64,000 nucleotides of DNA from Loktanella sp. S4079 (GTDB taxonomy: Bacteria; Pseudomonadota; Alphaproteobacteria; Rhodobacterales; Rhodobacteraceae), in NCBI RefSeq assembly GCF_000967725.1, contig NZ_JXYE01000002.1, forward strand, positions 186,001 to 250,000, written 5' to 3'. The notes below the pieces were generated by a model that was not told the DNA's origin, searched no databases, and was given only the letters and a program-made list of their open reading frames with translations. The position numbers were made by a program, and so were the translations under genes. Shown here in pieces: positions 8,010 through 16,641 of the stretch (position 1 is the stretch's first letter; every line of letters begins with the position of its first letter).

Positions 8010-8471
8010 ATGCCGTTCCGGAGTTATATGGATATCGCGCTTGAAGAGGCGCGCGCAGCCGCCGCCCGCGGAGAAGTGCCCGTGGGCGCTGTGATTATTG
8101 GCGAATCTGGTGTTGTCGCGCAGGCAGGTAATCGAACGCGCGAATTGAATGATCCAACGGCACATGCAGAGATCCTTGCTATTCGCGCCGCTTGCGCTGC
8201 CTTGGGGCAGGAGCGGCTGACCGGGTGCGATCTCTATGTCACGCTAGAGCCATGCCCGATGTGTGCCGCAGCAATCAGTAACGCACGGATTGCGCGATTG
8301 TATTACGGGGCGGCTGATCCGAAATCGGGTGGCGTCGGGCAGGGGCCGCGGGTTTTCTCGCATCCGCAGTGCCATCATCGCCCCGAGATATACGACGGCA
8401 TCAACGCACCTGCCGCCCAAGACTTATTGCTTGAATTCTTTGCCGCGCGGCGTGGGCCGAACAGTGTTTGA
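8010..8471 (+). CDS. tadA: tRNA adenosine(34) deaminase
   Basis: The ATG at 8010 follows an AAAGGA site and gives 153 residues. The cytidine-deaminase-fold zinc site is intact: H52-A-E54 (AHAEILAI), with E54 the proton shuttle, and P81-C82-P-M-C85. TadA converts A34 to inosine in the anticodon of tRNA-Arg(ACG), and is normally essential. The GVGQGPRVF and HPQCHHRPE segments match the family's tRNA-binding C-terminal half. The next gene overlaps its 3' end by 8 nt. Confidence 0.93.
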   Translation: MPFRSYMDIALEEARAAAARGEVPVGAVIIGESGVVAQAGNRTRELNDPTAHAEILAIRAACAALGQERLTGCDLYVTLEPCPMCAAAISNARIARLYYGAADPKSGGVGQGPRVFSHPQCHHRPEIYDGINAPAAQDLLLEFFAARRGPNSV

Positions 8472-9111
8472 ACCGATTGATGCCTATTGCGAACGGCTCG
8501 ACCCAAGCTATTGGTCAGAGCCGATCAATGCACTCACGAATATCGCATTTATCATTGCTGCGATCTTTATGTGGCGCGGTGCTCAAGGGCAGCGCATGGC
8601 GCGTATATTATGTGCTATCTTGTTCGCCATCGGTTGCGGCAGTTACCTTTTCCACACCCATGCCACTGGATGGGCCGCGTTGGCGGACGTTGTGCCGATT
8701 GGCGTATTCATCTTGTTTTATCTATTCTTGGTCCATCGGGATATTTTGGGCTGGTCGTTGCCAGTTGCGGTTATCGCGATGTTGCTTTTTGTCCCATTCG
8801 CGCTGGTGTCTACGTCAGCGCTGAACCAGATTCCGCTCTTAAGGATATCAGCCTTTTATTGGACTGTGCCGATCTTATTGTTTGTTTATGCCGCAGTGTT
8901 GCAACGGCAATTGCCAGAAGTCGCCAAAGGCTTTGCCATCGGTGGGGCGATTTTGGCCTTATCAATATGTCTGAGGTCGCTTGATTTGATCGTGTGCCCC
9001 GCATTTCCAATCGGTACGCATTTTGCATGGCATTGCTTGAACGCCGTTATGCTGGCTTGGATGATCCACGTTTATGTGCGGGCCATGGCGAGGGCGCGTT
9101 CAAAACTCTAG
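8464..9111 (+). CDS. Ceramidase-like seven-helix membrane protein
   Basis: About 215 residues with roughly seven hydrophobic helices. Motifs of the alkaline ceramidase/PAQR-like (CREST) superfamily are visible: WSEPINALTNIAF near the N-terminus, GSYLFHTHATGWAALADVVPI in the middle and GTHFAWHCLNAVMLAWM near the C-terminus. The His/Asp set is the expected zinc site. The start is taken as the GTG at 8464, inside the end of tadA; GTG 8452 is an alternative. Hydrolysis of ceramide or another acyl-amide is inferred from the family. It converges with the UPF0173 gene, and the two 3' ends overlap by 12 nt. Confidence 0.75.
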   Translation: MFEPIDAYCERLDPSYWSEPINALTNIAFIIAAIFMWRGAQGQRMARILCAILFAIGCGSYLFHTHATGWAALADVVPIGVFILFYLFLVHRDILGWSLPVAVIAMLLFVPFALVSTSALNQIPLLRISAFYWTVPILLFVYAAVLQRQLPEVAKGFAIGGAILALSICLRSLDLIVCPAFPIGTHFAWHCLNAVMLAWMIHVYVRAMARARSKL

Positions 9112-9795
9112 CGGTTCCATCACCGTGGGTTCGCGTACATCAACATCAGCAAGCGCCTCGATCAATGGTTGCGCGGATTGCGCAAGAATGGGGAAGGTTT
9201 TGTAGTGGCAGGGGATAATGGTCTCGAAGTTAAAGTAGCGTTTGGCGGCGTAGGCTGCGCGCTGCATGTCCATCGTGTAATGCCCACCGCAGGATAGAAT
9301 GCCGATGTCGGGATTGTGATAATCGCCCATCCAATCCATGTCGGCCATGATATCGGTATCGCCCGAGACATAGATCACATGCCCTTCGCCTGCGATCATA
9401 AACCCTGCCTCACCGCCGGCCGCACCAAAGGGAATGCCCGTGTAATCCACGCTTGATGAATGAACGGCATTGACCATGGTAACGTTGACCGCACCCAAAG
9501 CGACGGTTCCACCTTTGCCAAATCCGATGGAATTCATCCCCTCTGTCTCGTTCCAGTAGTCTGACAATTCATGAATGCAGACAATTCGGGCACCCGTTTC
9601 GCGCGATATTTCGACGGCTTCGCTCGCATGATCGCCGTGACCATGTGTGATTAGAATATAAGTGGCTCCGTTGATCGCGGCGTTGCGCTGGGCGTCAGGA
9701 AAACTGGGGTTTGCGCGCAGCCACGGGTCGATCAGCAGAATTTCGTTCTCGATTTCAATCCGAAAACTCGCGTGCCCAAGCCAAGTGATCTGCAT
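9100..9795 (-). CDS. UPF0173 metal-dependent hydrolase (metallo-beta-lactamase fold)
   Basis: The 231-residue protein has the HxHxDH zinc motif of the metallo-beta-lactamase fold at residues 51-56 (THGHGDH), an early WLGHASFRIE strand and later metal ligands (NAVHSSS, VSGDTD, PCHYKTFP). The sequence and length fit UPF0173 hydrolases (YtkL type), whose substrate is unknown. The start is the ATG at 9795 with AGGAGAGCATA upstream. It is divergent from gatC. Confidence 0.88.
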   Translation of the reverse strand: MQITWLGHASFRIEIENEILLIDPWLRANPSFPDAQRNAAINGATYILITHGHGDHASEAVEISRETGARIVCIHELSDYWNETEGMNSIGFGKGGTVALGAVNVTMVNAVHSSSVDYTGIPFGAAGGEAGFMIAGEGHVIYVSGDTDIMADMDWMGDYHNPDIGILSCGGHYTMDMQRAAYAAKRYFNFETIIPCHYKTFPILAQSAQPLIEALADVDVREPTVMEPLEF

Positions 9796-9939
9796 TATGC
9801 TCTCCTGTCATTTGCCGATAGCCTAGGCATGAAGCCCTGAAAGGCAAGCAGCGAAGTCGGTTTTGGTCCTACATATGCTTGCGACCAGCAGGGACTAGCG
9901 ATAAATGCGGTTGCAACAGATAATCCGGAGACGCGTTCC

Positions 9940-10227
9940 ATGTCGATTGACACAGAAACCGCCCGCCGCGTGGCAAAGCTTGCCCGTATTAAGGTGGAAG
10001 ACGATGCACTGCCCGCTTTGGCCGCTGAATTCAGCGGAATTCTGGGCTTTATTGAGCAGCTCAACGAAGTTGACGTCGAAGGCGTTGAGCCGATGACATC
10101 GGTGACGCCACAGCGCCTCAAGCGTCGCGAAGATGTGGTCACGGATGGAGATCAGCAAGAAGCTGTTCTGAAGAATGCGCCAGACGCGCGCGAAGGGTTC
10201 TTTGCCGTGCCAAAGGTGGTTGAATAA
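9940..10227 (+). CDS. gatC: Aspartyl/glutamyl-tRNA amidotransferase subunit C
   Basis: A 95-residue GatC starting [19 protein letters not shown], the usual opening of the family. It clamps GatA to GatB in the GatCAB complex, which converts Glu-tRNA(Gln) and Asp-tRNA(Asn) to the amidated forms in bacteria lacking the direct synthetases. The stop overlaps the gatA ATG by 1 nt. gatB is not in the window and must lie elsewhere. Confidence 0.95.
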   Translation: MSIDTETARRVAKLARIKVEDDALPALAAEFSGILGFIEQLNEVDVEGVEPMTSVTPQRLKRREDVVTDGDQQEAVLKNAPDAREGFFAVPKVVE

Positions 10228-11708
10228 TGACTGATCTGACAAAACTGACCATTGCCCAAGCCCGCGATGCGATGCGCAAGGGCGATACATCGAGTGCTGA
10301 AATCACTGCTGCGTGTCTCGAGGCGATTGAAGGCGCAGGCGCGCTGAACGCATTCGTTCACAAGACACCGGAAATCGCAGCTGCCCAAGCCCAAGCAGCT
10401 GACCTGCGCATTCAAGCGGGCGATGCACCCGACATGTGCGGCATTCCATTGGGTATCAAAGATCTGTTTTGCACCAAAGGCGTCCCATCGCAGGCGTCGT
10501 CGCGGATCCTTGAAGGTTTCAAGCCTGAATATGAATCCACTGTGACCACTCAGCTGTTTGACGCAGGCGCAGTGATGCTGGGCAAGCTGAACATGGACGA
10601 ATTCGCCATGGGATCGTCAAATGAGACATCCGTTTACGGCGATGCGGTGAACCCTTGGAAGGTCGATGATCGCAACCTGACACCGGGCGGTTCGTCTGGC
10701 GGTTCTGCGAGCGCGGTAGCGGCTGATCTATGCCTCGCGGCTACAGGTACAGATACGGGTGGCTCTATCCGTCAGCCTGCGGCCTTTACTGGTATAACTG
10801 GGCTAAAGCCCACATATGGCCGTGTATCACGCTGGGGTGTCGTGGCCTTTGCCTCCTCTTTGGATCAGGCAGGTCCCATGACCAAAGACGTGCGCGACGC
10901 TGCGATCATGTTGCAAGCGATGTGTGGCCATGACCCCAAAGATAGCACGAGCGCCGATTTGGCCGTGCCAGATTTTGAAGCGGCCCTCACAGGCGACATC
11001 AAAGGCAAGGTCATTGGTATTCCCAAAGAATATCGCATGGACGGCATGCCCGCCGAGATTTCCAAACTATGGGAAGACGGCACAGCAATGCTGAAAGATG
11101 CAGGTGCAGTGATCAAGGACATCAGCCTGCCGCACACAAAATACGCTTTGCCAGCATATTACGTGATTGCACCAGCAGAGGCGTCTTCGAACCTTGCGCG
11201 TTACGATGGGGTGCGTTTCGGTCACCGCGCCGCGCTGGCCGCCGGGGACGGCATCACCGAGATGTACGAAAAGACCCGCGCCGAAGGTTTCGGCTCAGAG
11301 GTTCAGCGCCGTGTTATGGTTGGTACCTATGTGCTGTCCGCTGGTTTCTATGACGCCTACTACAACCGCGCCCGCCGCGTGCGTGCGTTGATCAAGCGCG
11401 ATTTTGATAACGTGTTTGCTGACGGTGTTGACGCGATTTTGACACCTGCGACGCCATCCCCAGCCTTTGGTTTGGGCGAGATGAAGAACGCGGACCCAGT
11501 TCAGATGTATCTGAACGACGTGTTTACCGTGACGGTGAACTTGGCTGGGCTTCCTGGTATTTCGGTGCCGACTGGTACAACCGAAGCTGGGCTCCCGCTT
11601 GGTTTGCAGCTGATCGGCCGTCCGTGGGAAGAAGGCGATCTGCTGAATGTGGCCTATAGCCTAGAGCAATCAGCTGGTTTTGTAGCCAAACCAAGCAAGT
11701 GGTGGTAA
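10227..11708 (+). CDS. gatA: Aspartyl/glutamyl-tRNA amidotransferase subunit A
   Basis: The 493-residue amidase-signature enzyme releases ammonia from glutamine for transfer to misacylated tRNA by GatB. The Ser-cisSer-Lys triad is visible as K78 (GIKDLFC), S156 ([10 protein letters not shown]) and S180 ([11 protein letters not shown]), with the same 24-residue spacing of the two serines as in characterised GatA. Length is normal for the family. It is translationally coupled to gatC. Confidence 0.97.
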   Translation: MTDLTKLTIAQARDAMRKGDTSSAEITAACLEAIEGAGALNAFVHKTPEIAAAQAQAADLRIQAGDAPDMCGIPLGIKDLFCTKGVPSQASSRILEGFKPEYESTVTTQLFDAGAVMLGKLNMDEFAMGSSNETSVYGDAVNPWKVDDRNLTPGGSSGGSASAVAADLCLAATGTDTGGSIRQPAAFTGITGLKPTYGRVSRWGVVAFASSLDQAGPMTKDVRDAAIMLQAMCGHDPKDSTSADLAVPDFEAALTGDIKGKVIGIPKEYRMDGMPAEISKLWEDGTAMLKDAGAVIKDISLPHTKYALPAYYVIAPAEASSNLARYDGVRFGHRAALAAGDGITEMYEKTRAEGFGSEVQRRVMVGTYVLSAGFYDAYYNRARRVRALIKRDFDNVFADGVDAILTPATPSPAFGLGEMKNADPVQMYLNDVFTVTVNLAGLPGISVPTGTTEAGLPLGLQLIGRPWEEGDLLNVAYSLEQSAGFVAKPSKWW

Positions 11709-11748
11709 TTGTCAGGTAACGATGACAGGCAATGGCAGGTAATTATCG

Positions 11749-12486
11749 ATGAAATTGGGCATAGGAATTGCGCTAAGCGTATTTGCGTTAAGCGCGTGCC
11801 AGACAGCTGACAACGTGCGTCCGCGCGGTGTCGGGTTTGATGATTACGCCAACTATGAGCTTGAGCGCGCACGCCGTGAGGCTGCGCTCACGACGGGACA
11901 GTCATCAATTGTGCCACCTGCGCAGGTGAACACGATTGTACGGAACGATCCTGTTGCGCCTGTCGCAACGCCGAATGCGTCAATTTCTTCCTCCGAACTT
12001 GCGCAGGCTGGGATTGGGCAGTCGCAGCCACCTGCTGCGGCCCCAGTTGCCGAGGTGCCAGCACCGGTTACACCAGCAATTCCGACGAGCAATACAGGCA
12101 TCTCTGATGAGCAGAGCTTTGATGCCGTCACCGGTCGTGAAACCATCGAAAGCGATGCCGCGCGCCGCGCTGCACAGGCTGCTGCTCGTGAGCAGGTCCA
12201 AGTAACTGCTGTGCCAACTCGCCCGTCGAATACTGGTCCAAATATCGTTGAATACGCAATCAATGCGCCCAACGTTAAAGGCCAAGAATGGTATAGTCGT
12301 TCACTGTTGACCACACAGGGGCGCTATCAGCGCAACTGCGCGGATTACGCGACAGCGGATGATGCGCAGCGCGATTTCCTTGCTCGTGGTGGACCTGAAC
12401 GCGACCGTCGCGGAATAGACCCTGACGGGGATGGGTTTGCTTGTGGTTGGGATCCCGCGCCTTTCCGTGCGGCGTTTGGCAACTGA
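11749..12486 (+). CDS. Lipoprotein with C-terminal excalibur-like calcium-binding domain
   Basis: A 245-residue protein with a signal peptide ending in LSACQTA (lipidated Cys at about residue 17). A long low-complexity linker rich in Ala, Pro, Val and Ser covers about residues 60-165. The C-terminus holds an excalibur-like motif, NCADYATADDAQRDF followed by DPDGDGFACGWDP, with two cysteines and the DxDxDG calcium loop. Such domains sit on extracellular or envelope proteins. The following gene encodes a cell-wall amidase that overlaps it by 4 nt, so a cell-wall role is likely but inferred. Confidence 0.75.
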   Translation: MKLGIGIALSVFALSACQTADNVRPRGVGFDDYANYELERARREAALTTGQSSIVPPAQVNTIVRNDPVAPVATPNASISSSELAQAGIGQSQPPAAAPVAEVPAPVTPAIPTSNTGISDEQSFDAVTGRETIESDAARRAAQAAAREQVQVTAVPTRPSNTGPNIVEYAINAPNVKGQEWYSRSLLTTQGRYQRNCADYATADDAQRDFLARGGPERDRRGIDPDGDGFACGWDPAPFRAAFGN

Positions 12487-13166
12487 GACTGACAACACAT
12501 AGTTCGCCCAACTTTGGGCCGCGACGTGACGGCGCGCGCCCAGATATGGTGGTGCTGCACTACACGGCGATGAAATCTGCCAGCGCTGCTTTGGCGACGC
12601 TTTGTAATCCCGCAAACGAAGTTTCAGCACATTATCTGATTGCCGAAGATGGTGAGGTCCTGTCGCTCGTCCCAGAGGCCATGAGAGCATGGCACGCAGG
12701 CGCAGGGCGCTGGGGGACAGAGACCGATGTAAATAGCCGCTCTATCGGGATCGAGATCGCGAATGACGGCTATAGCCCATTTGCCGCGGCGCAGATGAAT
12801 GCGCTCGAAGAGGTATTGGATGGTATTCGCGCACGCTGGGCGATCCGGCCAGAACGCGTGATTGGTCACTCTGATATGGCGCCGGGGCGCAAGATTGACC
12901 CAGGTGGACGATTCGATTGGCGTCGGTTGGCGATGACGGGCCTGTCTGTGTGGCCCGCAGCGGCGGGGCAGGGTGACCCGAGCGAGTTTGCGGTTCATGC
13001 GCGCACTTTTGGGTATACGGCGACGGATGACCCCGATCTTCTGCTTTCCGTATTTCGTCTGCGTTTTCGTCCGTGGGCAACAGGCCCCGTTGATGCGGTC
13101 GATGCCGGGATTGCTGCGCATCTCGCCCAGCTTTACCCTGTTGACGTAAACGCCGCTTGGGCCTAA
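12483..13166 (+). CDS. N-acetylmuramoyl-L-alanine amidase, AmpD-like (Amidase_2)
   Basis: The protein of about 227 residues carries the Amidase_2/PGRP fold: VVLHYTAM (first zinc His), SAHYLI, AWHAGAG and the HSDMAPGRKIDPG segment near the C-terminal part of the domain (second zinc His and Asp/Lys). A small PG-binding-like tail follows. It cleaves the bond between muramic acid and the stem peptide, either in recycling or in wall turnover. The frame has no ATG or GTG near the conserved start. The candidates are CTG 12483, which overlaps the previous TGA as CTGA, and TTG at 12447 or 12441; the N-terminus is therefore uncertain. Confidence 0.85.
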   Translation: MRLTTHSSPNFGPRRDGARPDMVVLHYTAMKSASAALATLCNPANEVSAHYLIAEDGEVLSLVPEAMRAWHAGAGRWGTETDVNSRSIGIEIANDGYSPFAAAQMNALEEVLDGIRARWAIRPERVIGHSDMAPGRKIDPGGRFDWRRLAMTGLSVWPAAAGQGDPSEFAVHARTFGYTATDDPDLLLSVFRLRFRPWATGPVDAVDAGIAAHLAQLYPVDVNAAWA

Positions 13167-13170
13167 GCCT

Positions 13171-13571
13171 GCTGCGCGCGGATGGCTGGATGGTCGCGGG
13201 GTAACCCGAGGAAAGTCCGGACTCCAAAAAGCACGGTGCCGGGTAACGCCCGGCGGGGGTAACCCTAGGGAAAGCGCCACAGAAAACAGACTACCTTGGT
13301 CGCACCGACGGTGCGCATTCGTCAAAGCCAAGGAAAAGGTGAAACGGTGGAGTAAGAGCCCACCGCGGGACGGGCAACCGGACCGGCACGGCAAGCCCCA
13401 CCGGGAGCAATGCCAAATAGGGACCCCGCGCCGTTCGCGGCTGGGCGGCTTGAGCCCAAGGAGGTCCGGGTTGGCAGCTAGAGGGCATCTGGTAACAGGT
13501 GCTCAAGATGAATGATCATCCATTCGGGGCAACCCGAAGGACAAAATCCGGCTTATAGGCCGTCCGCGCTT
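13171..13571 (+). ncRNA. rnpB: RNase P RNA (bacterial type A)
   Basis: The region has the hallmark conserved blocks of RNase P RNA: GAGGAAAGTCCGGACTCC at about 13209-13226, GGTAACGCCCGGCGGGGGT, the ACAGAAAACAGACTACC block near 13279-13295, and GACAAAATCCGGCTTATAGG near the 3' end. The 5' segment GCGCGGATGGC pairs with the 3' segment CCGTCCGCGC to close helix P1. It is the catalytic RNA that trims tRNA 5' leaders. The ends are estimated from the P1 pairing and may be off by several bases. Open frames across it are meaningless. Confidence 0.95.
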
Positions 13572-13756
13572 ACCGACTTTCTTGCTGATCCAAACGAAGC
13601 AGATGATGCAACAATTCAGAATGTGTTGGGTTAATTAAGAATCTGCTGGTTATCGTCGCGATTGCGGTTGACTCGGGGCATGGCGCGTTTAAAAGGCAGC
13701 TTCAATCACATTCATGCGCAGTGCCGCTTGCGGCCCGCAATCAGGAGAGATGAGAT

Positions 13757-13924
13757 ATGGCGAAGCCTACCACCATCAAGATCCGCCTGAACTCCACAGC
13801 GGGGACCGGGCACTTTTACGTGACGAAGAAAAACGCACGTACAATGACTGAAAAAATGGTCATCAAAAAATACGATCCCGTTGCACGTAAGCACGTGGAT
13901 TACAAAGAAGGCAAAATCAAGTAA
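13757..13924 (+). CDS. rpmG: 50S ribosomal protein L33
   Basis: A 55-residue protein, [18 protein letters not shown] at the start and [17 protein letters not shown] at the end, which is unmistakably L33. It has no CxxC zinc pair, so it is the cysteine-free, zinc-independent form. A GGAGAGATGAGAT ribosome site lies upstream and a strong terminator follows 27 bp after the stop. Confidence 0.97.
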   Translation: MAKPTTIKIRLNSTAGTGHFYVTKKNARTMTEKMVIKKYDPVARKHVDYKEGKIK

Positions 13925-13950
13925 TTGATTGCCTGATTTGGAAACGGACA

Positions 13951-13982
13951 AAGCCACGCATCAGCGTGGCTTTTTCGTTTTT
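13951..13982 (+). terminator. Rho-independent terminator of rpmG
   Basis: GCCACGC (13953-13959) and GCGTGGC (13964-13970) form a perfect 7-bp stem with a 4-nt loop, followed by TTTTTCGTTTTTT. Confidence 0.88.
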
Positions 13983-14003
13983 TGGCCGCGGCGTTTAAGT
14001 CGC

Positions 14004-14465
14004 TTAGTCTTTGGGTGGATCAGCAGGTTCGCCATCTGTGGTGAAATACTTGCGCGCAGTTGTTTCACGATCAAAGTGAAGAACGCGGTCATGGTCGGGA
14101 TAGGTGATGATATCAGACCGGGCGCGTGTTCCGATCACCAAATAGCTGGCGTCCTCTGTACTGGTATTCTCAAGGTAATGACCTATTGGGTCTCCGGCGC
14201 GGTAGGTGGCCGCGTCGCCGGGGCGTAGCGCCGTGCTAATCGCACCCTCATGCGCGGTTACAGTTCCGTTTAGCATATAGATCATTTCATCTTCGTTTTG
14301 GTGCCAGTGGCGAAAGGATGAGCGCGCCCCGGGCGCAAGCGTTTCGACAAAGGCCCCAAACTGCGTGAGCCCGCCGGTGTCGCTGAATAGCTTGGCAGTA
14401 TACTGTCCCAGTGCAGCCGGAGTATTGCTTTCGCATTTAACGCTTGCGGCGCGAATTATGGTCAT
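14004..14465 (-). CDS. Cupin-domain protein
   Basis: A 153-residue single-domain cupin. Residues of about 40-115 hold the two cupin motifs: FRHWHQNEDEMIYML (motif 1, metal ligands HxH and E) and the later PGDAATYRAGDPIGHYLEN (motif 2 with His). It may bind a small ligand or isomerise a sugar-like substrate; the sequence does not tell which. It lies downstream of the BI-1 gene on the same strand, but a terminator separates them. Confidence 0.8.
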   Translation of the reverse strand: MTIIRAASVKCESNTPAALGQYTAKLFSDTGGLTQFGAFVETLAPGARSSFRHWHQNEDEMIYMLNGTVTAHEGAISTALRPGDAATYRAGDPIGHYLENTSTEDASYLVIGTRARSDIITYPDHDRVLHFDRETTARKYFTTDGEPADPPKD

Positions 14466-14482
14466 TTCAGAATTCCATTCTC

Positions 14483-14514
14483 GAAAAAGAAAAGGGCCGG
14501 CACATGGCCGACCC
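14483..14514 (-). terminator. Rho-independent terminator of the BI-1 gene
   Basis: Read on the minus strand, GGGTCGGC (14507-14514) pairs with GCCGGCCC (14494-14501), with one G-U pair, and is followed by TTTTCTTTTT. It ends transcription about 25 bp after the BI-1 stop. Confidence 0.85.
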
Positions 14515-14538
14515 TTAGCATGCTTGTCTGCAAACCTG

Positions 14539-15315
14539 TTATTCGCGGTTGCCGAACAGCTGCAGCAAGAAGATGAACATGTTGATAAAGTCGAGATACA
14601 GGTTCAACGCACCCATAATCGCCGATTTCGCCAACCATTCGCTGTCGCCATGTGCAGCATGCGCGATATAGTCAGTTTTGATCTTTTGTGTGTCATAGGC
14701 TGTAAGACCTGCAAAGATCAGAACACCAATCCCTGAAATCGCGAACATGATTGCTTCGGACTGCAGGAAGATGTTGACGATCATCGCCACGACCAGACCA
14801 ACAACGCCCATGATCAGGAATGAACCCCAGCCAGAGATGTCTTTCTTTGTGGTGTAACCCCACAGTGAAAGGCTCGCGAATGCGATGGCGGTGATCAGGA
14901 AGATCTGAACAATTGAAACACCTGTGTACACAAGGAAGATCGAGCTAAGCGAAAGACCCATGACGGCCGCGAAGGCGTAAAACACAAGCTGCGCAGTTGC
15001 AGAGGACATCCGGTTGATCATTGCGCCAAGGCCGAAAACAAAAGCCAAAGGAGCGAACATGATGACATAGCGCAGCGGTGAGCTGTAGATCAGCGAGCCG
15101 AACTCGGTGATCATCGTGCCGTTACGCATAGCAGCTACAGCAGCAGAAGGATCAGTGGTTGTTGCCAGCCCAGCGATTGCCCAAGCGGCAGCAGCAGTAA
15201 TGATCATGCCAACGGACATCGTGCCGTAGACTTTGTTCATGTGGGCGCGCAGACCCTCATCAATAGCGCTTGCGCTAGATACAGCGCCGGTATTTGCCCA
15301 ATCATATTGTGGCAT
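14539..15315 (-). CDS. Bax inhibitor-1/YccA family membrane protein
   Basis: The 258-residue protein has about seven hydrophobic helices and the family's layout, including an Asp-rich C-terminal helix pair (GLTAYDTQKIKTDY) and the NLYLDFINMFIFLLQLFG end typical of the BI-1/YccA group. Members modulate membrane proteases (FtsH in E. coli YccA) or conduct Ca2+; which applies here is unknown. The ATG is at 15315. A GC-rich hairpin (GGCCCTC/GAGGGCC, 15338-15355) lies in its 5' leader. Confidence 0.9.
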   Translation of the reverse strand: MPQYDWANTGAVSSASAIDEGLRAHMNKVYGTMSVGMIITAAAAWAIAGLATTTDPSAAVAAMRNGTMITEFGSLIYSSPLRYVIMFAPLAFVFGLGAMINRMSSATAQLVFYAFAAVMGLSLSSIFLVYTGVSIVQIFLITAIAFASLSLWGYTTKKDISGWGSFLIMGVVGLVVAMIVNIFLQSEAIMFAISGIGVLIFAGLTAYDTQKIKTDYIAHAAHGDSEWLAKSAIMGALNLYLDFINMFIFLLQLFGNRE

Positions 15316-15438
15316 GTTGCCCTCCAGTTAATAGCGTGGCCCTCGGAGGAGGGCCCTTGCTGATAATATTGGCAGCAATTGCTAAATTTTCAAGGTCATA
15401 GAGCACCCGGCGCGCGAATATTCGCAATATCTGTGGGC

Positions 15439-15654
15439 CTAGCCTTTCCAGTGTTCAGGAACATCCCACGGTGCGCGCTCTGCCTCTGCGATTGCTTGGG
15501 TTTGCGATAGTCCGATATCAGCGAGCTGCTGCGCATCAAGGCGCAAAAGTTGGCGGCGCTGACGGGCGAGCGCGAGATAGTCACGCAAGCGCGTCATGGG
15601 GCGCAGGCGATATGATGGTTTGCACGCGGCTAAATGGTGTACAGCATTTGTCAT
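15439..15654 (-). CDS. DUF1127 small protein
   Basis: A 71-residue arginine-rich protein starting at the ATG at 15654 (ribosome site AAAGGACATGTC). The C-terminal half has the DUF1127/YjiS motif LRLDAQQLADIGLSQTQAIAEAER. In Rhodobacter a DUF1127 protein (CcaF1) binds RNA and affects stress tolerance; the same type of role is possible here. It is divergent from the LysR gene across 114 bp. Confidence 0.85.
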   Translation of the reverse strand: MTNAVHHLAACKPSYRLRPMTRLRDYLALARQRRQLLRLDAQQLADIGLSQTQAIAEAERAPWDVPEHWKG

Positions 15655-15746
15655 GACATGTCCTTTCGTGATGTGTTGAGTGGTTTGCATTTCAATGCTT
15701 GATGAATAGCTGTGGTTGCACCATAATGAAAATGAATGTTTGAGTT

Positions 15747-15758
15747 TTGATACATCAA
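15747..15758. promoter_or_regulatory. Candidate LysR operator in the DUF1127/LysR divergent gap
   Basis: TTGAT-AC-ATCAA is a short exact inverted repeat 10 bp before the LysR start codon. It suits autoregulation by a LysR-type protein and may also affect the divergent DUF1127 gene. Confidence 0.35.
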
Positions 15759-15768
15759 GGAAATTGAT

Positions 15769-16641
15769 ATGGCGCGAAATCTGGATACGACGGCGTTGCG
15801 TTCATTTGTGGCCGTGGCCGATACCGGGGGCGTGACACGTGCCGCTGGATTGCTCAATCTCACGCAGTCGGCCGTTTCCATGCAGTTAAAACGGCTTGAG
15901 GAATCACTGGGTGTTGGGCTGTTTGATCGTTCTGCGCGTAGCATTAGCCTGACCTCGCAAGGAGAATTACTGCTAAGCTATGCCCGCCGAATGTTAGAAT
16001 TAAATGACGAAGCATATGGAAAACTCACTGCACCGGATTACGAGGGCGAAGTTACGCTAGGCGTGCCACATGATATTGTTTACCCGGTGATTCCCATCGT
16101 TTTGCAGCGTTTTGCCGCAGCATACCCACGTGTCCGGGTGCAATTGGTGTCGTCATTCACGCGCGGCTTGGTCGAGGATTTCAGGCGCGGTGCCATTGAT
16201 ATCATCCTCACAACCGAAGATTCTGTTGGTGAAGGTGGTGAAACGCTGATGAAAGTACCTCTGATTTGGGTCGGCGCACCGAACGGGCAGGCGTGGAAAA
16301 AACGCCCACTGCGGCTTGCCTACGAAGAAAGCTGCATCTTTCGACAATTTGTTCAGCGCCGCTTGGATGAGGTCGGTATCCCATGGGAAATGGCCGTTGA
16401 AAGCAATTTCAGCCGCACTATTGAGGCAACAGTGAGCGCCGATCTAGCGGTGCACACCATGCTTGAGGGAACAGAGCCACGCCACTTGGAACGGATCGAC
16501 CATGGCGGGCATTTGCCTCGGTTGCGCGAGATGAACATCAACCTCTATCAGGCGCAGCTCGATCAGGGACCAGTTGTAAAAGACTTGGCGAAATTTGTGC
16601 GCGATGGGTTTTATACGCTGAAATCGCCAGTCATGGCGTAA
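15769..16641 (+). CDS. LysR-family transcriptional regulator
   Basis: The 290-residue protein has an N-terminal winged HTH (about residues 5-65: LRSFVAVADTGGVTRAAGLLNLTQSAVSMQLKRLE in two overlapping halves of the motif) and a type-2 periplasmic-binding-like effector domain (about 90-280). The effector is unknown. It begins with ATG 15769 and ends 11 nt inside the 3' end of the convergent quinone-reductase gene. Confidence 0.92.
   Translation: MARNLDTTALRSFVAVADTGGVTRAAGLLNLTQSAVSMQLKRLEESLGVGLFDRSARSISLTSQGELLLSYARRMLELNDEAYGKLTAPDYEGEVTLGVPHDIVYPVIPIVLQRFAAAYPRVRVQLVSSFTRGLVEDFRRGAIDIILTTEDSVGEGGETLMKVPLIWVGAPNGQAWKKRPLRLAYEESCIFRQFVQRRLDEVGIPWEMAVESNFSRTIEATVSADLAVHTMLEGTEPRHLERIDHGGHLPRLREMNINLYQAQLDQGPVVKDLAKFVRDGFYTLKSPVMA

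Noticed and set aside
8263..8463. N-terminal extension of the ceramidase-like protein back into tadA
   Set aside because: The extension is tadA DNA in another frame. The family-like sequence starts after the GTG at 8464.
12624..13506. Several minus-strand frames across the amidase gene and RNase P RNA
   Set aside because: They are shadows of the amidase gene and of the structured RNA. The Pro/Arg/Ser-rich composition is that of antisense reading.
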